Shown here: positions 56,880 to 64,000 of the stretch, piece by piece
Numbering within the stretch: position 1 is the stretch's first letter
Layout of the letters: every line of letters begins with the position of its first letter
Assembly: GCA_014526335.1 (NCBI GenBank)
Contig: JACTAT010000300.1
Span: forward strand, 88,698-152,697
Source: Chrysaora quinquecirrha
Taxonomy: Eukaryota; Cnidaria; Scyphozoa; Semaeostomeae; Pelagiidae
Direction: 5' to 3'
Length of the DNA stretch: 64,000 bases
Program-made: the position numbers and the translations under genes
The notes under the pieces: model-generated
The model's database searches: none
Told to the model about the DNA's origin: nothing
What the model saw: only the letters and a program-made list of their open reading frames with translations

Positions 56880-57085
56880 TAAGAAGATCATCATAATCAT
56901 CATCGTAATCGTCATCATCATCACGATCATCATCATGCATACTATTATTATCATTATCATCATAATAATGATCATCGTCATTATTATTGTTAAGCATAAT
57001 CATCATCATATATGTGGTTATCGGTATTAACATAATCATGGTCATCATTATTATCACCATCATAATCATCATCAATTTTATCCGC
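56830..57085. repeat. (ATC)n trinucleotide microsatellite
   Basis: A perfect ATC run at about 56835-56880 followed by decayed ATC/ATT triplets. The flanking sequence is non-coding. Confidence 0.9.
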
Positions 57086-57212
57086 AGCATCAGGATAAAG
57101 TAATTTGTTTCAACATTTTCCTCATCATCGCCATCATTACCATCTCTGGCCTGCTCAGCGTACCAGCATTCTTCGTACACAGCGACAGGCGCCCTATCTT
57201 TAGATTAATGAT

Positions 57213-57682
57213 AGGCTCTGGCCAAACGATCAAATGCTGTTGGTCCAGCATTTGAGATTTGCTTGCCAAGCAAAATTTTTAACCGTTTGACTTGGCCACG
57301 TGTTGGCAAACATTGCTCGTCCAACACTTTTAGCTTGCGTCAAGCAAAGAATGCTTTTGAACTTTTTCAAAAATACCACGCCAAATTTTGTTAACTTTGC
57401 TTGTCAAGCAATGTTTGATCGTTTGGCCGGCTTTCCAACATTGCTTGACAAACATTTCTTTTGCTAGTGTAAAACTTCAACATCTTGCACCATTTCGGCA
57501 CCTAGCAACATTTCTTAGCAACAAGGCGTTCATGCTTGCACATTAGCAATGAGTTCGATGTTCCAAAATGCTAAACAGCAATGCTTAACGTGGTTTAACG
57601 TCGTGGCTTAACGCTCAAGTATTTATTGTACAGCAAATTTAAAATGTTTGACCAACAATGTTTGATTGTTTGGCCAGGGCCT
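57213..57682. mobile_element. MITE of the CTGGCCAAACGATCAA family, copy 3
   Basis: AGGCTCTGGCCAAACGATCA at the left, inverted at the right (ending tggccagggcct). It shares internal words with copy 2 ('gcttgtcaagcaatgtttga'). Confidence 0.7.
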
Positions 57683-58037
57683 TAAGCAGTTCTTATATCA
57701 AAACACTATAGACCACATCTGTTTACGCATATTCCACTACAATATTAGTTTGAAGATGCCACAGCTTTAATGCCAGTTAAAATTCTCAAGAAATACTCTG
57801 AGTGTAAGAACAGTGGTAATCCAATAGCGCAAAGATGAATTTCTTTTCTAATCTGATGTAATGAATGAGAAAAATCACAATTTTAATCTTACTAAACTCT
57901 GTCACATCATTACTACAAATAATAAATAATGAAATGCATTATTATGTACACGCATTTTATTTATACCTAGCTCAAAGTCCAATTCCGCAGTTCCTCATTT
58001 TGAACCACTTTTTATTAAATTGCAGTACTGAAAGTTC

Positions 58038-58322
58038 AGGCCCTGGCAAAACGATCAAACATTGTTGATCCAACATTTGAGATTTACTTGTCAAGCAAAA
58101 TGTTTGACCGTTTCGCCACGTCCAAAAACATTGCTCGTCTAACATTTTTTGTTTGCGTCAAGCAAAAAAAGTTTTTGGACTTGTTCAAAAACATCACGTC
58201 AAACATTTTATTACTATTGCTTGTTAAGAAATGTTTTTGGATGTGGCTAAACGGTCAAACATTTGTTGTAAAGCAAATTCAAAATGTTGGACTAACAATG
58301 TTTGATCGTTTGGCCAGGGCCT
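58038..58322. mobile_element. MITE of the CTGGCCAAACGATCAA family, copy 4 (internally deleted)
   Basis: Both ends intact (AGGCCCTGGCAAAACGATCA and its inverse), but only 285 bases, so the middle is shorter than in copies 2 and 3. It is directly followed by a sequence of the ACACGTTTTTTTATAAG family, whose right end lies at about 58600-58625. Confidence 0.7.
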
Positions 58323-59599
58323 TCATAGTTCCTTAACTTAACTGCATATTTATTGCCATGACAATTATAAAGGGCACTTAAGTTTGAATGTGAGCAAAGC
58401 TAGAAACTACTAAAGAAAACATTTTGATACCCGCGAAACATACAAGTTACGTGCGTTTTTTCTGCAAATAAATGGAACCGCTTCTAAATTCTTGATTTTC
58501 GACAGTGATAAAACATTTGAAATTGAAAAGTTCCTTTAGCCATTTTATCTTTAAGTTGTTTAAATTTTTGGGCCTCCTACATGTAGGTTCTTTTGAAAAT
58601 GTTTCTTTATAAAAAAACGTGTAGCACTAAATTCAGTGTAAAGAAATCAATAACTGCGGCCCAATAATGTAAAGGCAAAATAACTACAATAAGATTGTGG
58701 TATTTCAGCTACTTTGTTTAAAAATATATAGAATCTGTCTATTATCAGTCTATGAATCTATGTAAGCGTCGGTGCATAAAACGTATTTTTTTGCAAACTG
58801 CGACTTGAGCGAGCATGGGATGAGAGCATTTTTCTTCAGAAATCTTGATTTCAGGATCACTTCATTCAAAGTTCAGATTTATCTTTCACTAAAAAAGACG
58901 ACAATGGGTAATAACACCTAAGTTCCTTTAAAAATACTTCTTACCAGTCTCGTAGAGATTCGAGGAGTATGTTCATTGGACCAAATACAAATAAGAAAAG
59001 ACATAATCGTAAGGATATCGAATTTACGTATTAACCTTATTGAAAACGCAAGACATGTATATTTAACTGTTAACTTAAGACAAATGTAATTCGTTTATTG
59101 AAGGTAATGCAGAGCACAAGGGGCCCCAAAAATATGTATCGAAAACAACTTGCTTTGTGAAATGCTTTTGGGTTTCATACATCGTCGGGTTAAATATAAT
59201 TCGTTAAATTGCTTACGTGCCAGCAGTGCGTGTTCAAGTTGTGTACATAATTAGTCTTTCTTGGTAACATACTAGCCAACATTGTAAACTGGCTTGCATA
59301 TTGTATATTGCGTAACGTTTCGGAAGCATTCTTTAAAGAGTTATTAACATTTCGGTCTGTTTCTGACGTTTATACTCTTTGGGGTGTCAAGCGAAAAAAG
59401 CTTTTAAATATGTCTCAAGCTGATTCTACTATTTCTTGCAATGTTGAAACTGTGTACTACTCAGAGAATATCAAGCTATTGAAACCAGACTTTAATAGGA
59501 TATGACCACCAGAAAGCACCGGAGGTATCCCCAAGTAATTCCAAATTATATGCCACTTGAATTCGATAAAAATAGCAACGCTGTAGCAATGTCCGAAGG

Positions 59600-59930
59600 A
59601 CGCTGATGATGATGATAATAACGATGAAGATGATGATAATAATGACGAAGATGACGAAGAAGAAGACAAAAATGATAAGAATGATGATTATGTTCATGGC
59701 TATGACGATGATGATGATGATGATGATAATGATGATGATGATAATGATGATGATGATACGTGGTCATGTTGAAGAGGACAATGATGATCACCGTCTTCAA
59801 CATGATCATCATCGTCTTCAACACGATCATCGATCTTCTTAAACAATGATGATCATTTTGAAGACGATGACTGGTGATGGTGATGATGATGATGATGATG
59901 ATGATGATGGTGATCCATAATGATGATAAT
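59600..59930. repeat. (GAT)n trinucleotide microsatellite with inverted centre
   Basis: GAT/ATG triplets with a palindromic middle (59770-59870) where 'catgatcatcatcgtcttcaa' (minus a base) faces 'gaagacgatga'. Ile-, Ser- and His-rich ORFs are artefacts. Confidence 0.85.
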
Positions 59931-60546
59931 GCGAATGATGACATTGATGATCAGATGAACCTTTCCTGGAAGAATCCCAAAACTTTGAATCGAAAATCGA
60001 AATTCTGTAGTTACGTATACTGTACTAATCAATTCGAACTCATCGGTTAAACTGTGTATGTAACAAATGAGTCCGTTCAGTGCACCGAAGCCTGTAATCT
60101 TCGTTTCAAATGATGAATTAAATTCTAGAACCTTCAAAAGCTATCATAAGAATTCGCATACTATGCAGATGACTATATTCGATCATTAGTAGCACTTAGA
60201 AGAATTGATTGCCAACTTTGAGTCATTCATTTTCAGATGATTCTCGAAGCCGCAAACTGTTTTGCAAAAATTCTTCTGTTTAACTTGGCCACAATTTCTA
60301 CTGCGCCACAATCTCCTCCTCTCTTCAGCACGAAAATATCTTATACCTGAGACGACTTCTAGAAACTTCTGACAATAACAACCCAATCAAATTGTATGAA
60401 AATATTTCAAAACAAGAAATCAAATCAAATTAGATTCGAGCAACATTTTGCAATATTGTAGTCAAACCTTTTTTTCTAAGCTCGACCGAGCCGGCTTTTT
60501 TGCGAGAAAATCATGCTGTCAAATTTTTAGTTTCGAAAATCTTGAT

Positions 60547-60625
60547 GTTAGAATGTTCCTGCATAGTGGATCGAACTCACAACCCTTAGCCCAAAAATCA
60601 AGCGCATTATTCCACTGCGCTACAC
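60547..60625 (-). other. tRNA-like sequence, probable SINE head
   Basis: On the minus strand 'gtgtagcgcagtggaataat' resembles an A-box and 'tgagttcgatcc' a B-box. The acceptor and anticodon arms do not pair convincingly, so a functional tRNA is not claimed. Confidence 0.35.
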
Positions 60626-61045
60626 TAACAGTTTATACTAATTGATGTTTTTGGCAAGCAATTGCATTTTGTTAATTATGCCCACTAACGACAACACTTA
60701 ACGGCGATTTCAAAGTTTAATTCCTATCATTTGTGGTTTTATCTTTTGTTACGCGGTTTGGCAGGAAAAAGCGTCTATATGCCTATCTATCTATTTTCTA
60801 TGCGTACATGCGTTCCACGACACCGTTTTAATATGTCCTTCGGACATAAAAAGACAATTCAAAGGAATACTTTAGACAACAGCCGATTTGTCATGCATCG
60901 ACGAAGTAAGAAGCTTCCGGATCGAAAGCTTTTGAAATTCTTAGCATTTATTGGCCGATTTGTCATCTATCTACGTCACGCAGCAAACAATCAAAACATC
61001 CGGCAATAGCGTCTTTTAGATTTCCATCTGCTTCGCAGCGGAAAT

Positions 61046-61690
61046 TACACGTTTTTTTATAAGAACAAAGTATATAGCAACATAAGGCTTCAGAGGCTGA
61101 AAACTTAAGAAGAAGCTAGGAAAAATTAGAAATTTATTTCTTAAATATTGCTGTCCTGTTCTCCACTCTAGAAAACAGGTGAACTATCAATCATTGTGAC
61201 TATATGTGACATTTTTACGTGTGCATCCCTTTTCGTAGCAATTATCACCTAATTTGAAAAACGTTTTGAACAGCTTTTTAAAACCAAGAAAATTTAGAAC
61301 ATGTTAAGAACATTTTAGCCTTCAAATCGGAAACATTGCATGGCTTTCTTCAATTTCAGTATCCCTATAAATAAAAACGTGTATTAATAGTTCCTTAAAT
61401 TTAACTGCATGCATGTCATGACTACTATACAGAGAAACTTGCATATAAGCAAAGCTTGAGACTACTCACGGAAACATTTGATACATGCGTAGAGTAAAAT
61501 TTATGGAATTTCGACTGCTGATGAATAGAACCTGCTTTCTAATTCTTGATATTTTGCAGTGATAAAGTATTGACAACATTGACAAGTTCCTTAGTGATTT
61601 TATCTTTAAAAGTATAAGTTCTTTAAATTTTCAGGTCTTCTACATGTAGGTTCCTTATAAAGTGGTTCTTTTATAAAAAAAGCGTGTACC
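61046..61690. mobile_element. MITE-like element with ACACGTTTTTTTATAAG ends
   Basis: TTACACGTTTTTTTATAAG at the left is inverted at the right (cttttataaaaaaagcgtgta, minus a base). An internal end-like word near 61370-61383 suggests a nested or duplicated copy. A further relative with 'ttgcttata' words spans about 62393-62870. Bases 62870-63379 hold no supported feature. Confidence 0.45.
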
Positions 61691-63379
61691 GTTTATTACC
61701 TTCAAAATTGCTTGTGAAGCAAGCTGTTTTCCAGTTTTTCTACTTTCACAAAGACCCTGCAATACGAAAAAATAGACGAAATAACTAGTCTACCCACAGT
61801 AAAATAATACTAAACCTTGAAGTGGAAAACCAACTTATTATGAAATCAAATGGCCTGCAACAAAAGTAGTTGACAATAACTAATAAATACTTAGAATTAC
61901 TAAAAAGATTAAAAAGCGCATCTTCGAATATTATATATATTTTTTATTAAGCAATTGGTCAATAAGGAACTATGGTCTAAGATTTTGTTAGACTTTTTGG
62001 TTGTCATAGCTTTCTTTATACAGTACATCATTGCAAACTTGCAAATTACTTTGAAAAGCAAGAAAAGAGCCAAACAAATGGTTGTTAGGGGGTACTAGTC
62101 ATTCTGTGAATGCTGAAATACTAGATATTTTAAGCAAGTTTAAGCGCTGGACAAAAAGTCCAGTTGCTTATTGAAAAAAGTGCATTAGATTCAAATGAGT
62201 GTTTGCTGCATATTAAACGTGCTACGGTATGAAATTTCATAGCTTAATAGAATAGGGGGAGAAGAATTCCATAATATATCTGGCCTATTAGACAACAAAT
62301 TTAATGGGAGTTAATGTCTGCGGGTAACGAAGATTTTAGCCAAGATAATTTGGTAACTGGATGAGCTATTTATATATCTTATGTCATTTCGTAACACGCA
62401 GTTTTTTATAAGCAACTTCTCTCGGCCCTAGTTCCAAAAGTTGCTTATTTTTGGACCTCTTATGGCCACCTTTTAGTAGCAAAAGTTGCTTAATAGTTGC
62501 TTAATTTTAACTGTATCTTTTTGCCCTAAGAATAGTATAGAGGCTAGAAAAACAGCAAAATCTAACATTGCACATAAAATGACTGGAATTATTTCTCCCT
62601 GCTGATATTGTTACCATTTGAGACTTGGTATTGAAAGTTAAACGGAAACCCCTCAATGAAATGCCTCACTTAACGAGAAACACTCCGTTTATATGCGAGT
62701 TTTGACGACAAATGAATGGAAATAGCTTCTATTTTGATCAATCCTTGATTGCTTGCAGTGATATAAATTATAAAAATTTAAAAGTTGCTTAGGTTTTTTC
62801 CTGTGGTACTATACGTTGCTTAAACTTTCAGGCCTTCTACATCTTGGTTGCTTATAATAGGGTGGAGTCTCAGGCACACAGCTATTTCTTTTCTTTTAAA
62901 GAAGGGTTGAAAAAACAAGAATAAGCCCGAGTAGGACATCATGCGACTGAAAACAATGGAGGGATTCTTATCCAAAAGAATTCAACAAATTGAAGGGAAT
63001 AAATTTCTAAAGATGCTTTTTTAGCTTCTACCTATTGTTGCTTGCATAGGCAAACCAAAAACTGTAGGGGACAGTCACAGTCCAGACGGCCTTTAACAAT
63101 TTCAATTAAAAACTTTTCAAAGAGGTTTGAAGGAGGACAGCTGCGAGGACATTAATGATCTGAAAAATTCTGGCCAATCACATTCAATGAAGTAATTCTA
63201 AAATCACGAATGCTGAGAAAAAATCTTCTAGTTTTGTGTTTGGCAGCTGTTTGACCAAAAACGAAAAAAATACCAAATTACAATTACAATTACAATGTAT
63301 AAGTGAATGGCACTGTTGCATTGGTTGAAGATATCACTTGTGAGCTCTTCTGAGCAAACGTTCTTCAATCCCAAGAGCG

Positions 63380-64000
63380 ATGGAAATGAATCGTGACTTC
63401 CCTTACTGCATGATACCGACTATCTTAGTAAGCGTTGCATCGTTATTTTGCAATGTCTATTGCTTGTTTGAGCGTGAAATCATCTTTCGTGGTTCGATGA
63501 AAGCATTCTTCTCAAGCCTCGCATGCAGCCACATCGCAATCTCAATCAACATGTTGTCCAGAGTCATAATGCATTCTGCTGCAGCGGGACGAAATACCAA
63601 GTCAATTTCAACAACCGCTATCTTAGTCAGCGTGATATCTACTGTTAATATATCAAGTATTGGAATATTATGGGCGATAGCATTGGAAAGGATTTTCGCA
63701 GTTAAGTATCCTAATAAATATAAACAAGTATTCTCAAGCGTGAACAAAAAGCGCATGGTTGCTATGCTGTGGGTCGTCTCTTTATTTCTTGGTTGTGTTT
63801 TTGGCACTGTAAGTGTATTTAAGTCCTATCCGCAGTTAGTATCTGGTGGCATTTGTGTCTTACTCTCTACAACATTTATAATCCTCGTTGCAACGTATTC
63901 CTTTTTAAAAATAAAGAGAACCAAGACAATGAGTCGCGTTGGACCAAATGATGATAGCAAAGAGGCAAGACACAGACAAGAGGGAATTGACAGACTTAGA
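63380..64000 (+). CDS. Rhodopsin-like GPCR, N-terminal part (runs off window)
   Basis: The ATG at 63380 opens 207 codons with no stop to the window end. Hydrophobic helices are visible at about residues 10-30 (TM1), 42-65 (TM2), 79-104 (TM3), 126-146 (TM4) and 154-176 (TM5). TM3 ends ALERIFAVKYPNKY, the ERY/DRY-type motif of class A receptors followed by the usual hydrophobic-x-x-P intracellular loop. The start of a basic third intracellular loop (KIKRTKTMSR...) follows. Atypical points: TM1 lacks the GN motif, TM2 lacks the LxxxD aspartate, and the loop between TM4 and TM5 is short. No intron is seen so far, common for such receptors. Ligand unknown. TM6 and TM7 are outside the window. Confidence 0.75.
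   Translation, partial: MEMNRDFPYCMIPTILVSVASLFCNVYCLFEREIIFRGSMKAFFSSLACSHIAISINMLSRVIMHSAAAGRNTKSISTTAILVSVISTVNISSIGILWAIALERIFAVKYPNKYKQVFSSVNKKRMVAMLWVVSLFLGCVFGTVSVFKSYPQLVSGGICVLLSTTFIILVATYSFLKIKRTKTMSRVGPNDDSKEARHRQEGIDRLR

Noticed and set aside
60731..61009. 92-codon plus-strand ORF
   Set aside because: No recognised motif, no supporting splice or promoter context, and it borders a repeat element.
63457..63807. 116-codon minus-strand ORF
   Set aside because: Shadow of the GPCR coding frame on the plus strand.

Overview
The window looks like a piece of an animal nuclear genome, most likely a cnidarian and probably an anthozoan. It is AT-rich, has small exons (about 35 to 350 bases) separated by introns that begin gt and end ag, carries many short inverted-repeat DNA transposons, tRNA-derived SINEs and microsatellites, and contains a secreted PAN/apple-EGF protein and an orphan-type GPCR of the kind common in corals and anemones. 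The lineage is an inference. There is no bacterial feature (operon, CRISPR, IS) in it.

Layout. Bases 1-8000 are mostly repeats, with three open minus-strand candidate exons at 1143-1344, 3930-4008 and 7535-7966 that I cannot assign to a family. A transposon-like element fills 8464-9348 and abuts a probable first non-coding exon at about 9349-9414. From 10436 to about 37.9 kb the plus strand carries the gamma-tubulin complex component 2 gene (TUBGCP2, GCP2). I could place 28 coding exons by matching their translations to the known order of the GCP2 protein and by checking that splice phases agree. Its introns hold many MITE-like elements, SINEs, LINE 3' ends and long microsatellites. Two introns have textbook U12-type (minor spliceosome) 5' splice sites, one of them AT-AC. 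Four conserved stretches of GCP2 could not be found between otherwise intact exons.

From 38 to 41 kb there are only repeats. A compact five-exon minus-strand gene (46412 down to 41304) encodes a predicted 252-residue secreted protein with a signal peptide, a PAN/apple-like cysteine-rich domain, a short cysteine-rich linker and two EGF-like domains. At 46732-51654 lies a 4.9 kb element with long terminal inverted repeats. Each arm is built of tandem units of about 155-161 bp, in opposite orientation in the two arms, and a decayed non-LTR reverse transcriptase fragment sits near the centre. Bases 51.7-63.3 kb are again repeats. The last 621 bases open a rhodopsin-like GPCR that runs off the window.

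The three recognised genes are unrelated: microtubule nucleation, an extracellular adhesive-type protein, and a receptor. No genuinely new multi-gene system is visible. The most interesting signals are the paired U12-type introns with missing GCP2 exons, the giant inverted tandem array, a near-perfect 201-base hairpin in a GCP2 intron, and a dispersed repeat that carries promoter-like motifs. All gene models come from reading the sequence by eye, without alignment or transcript data.
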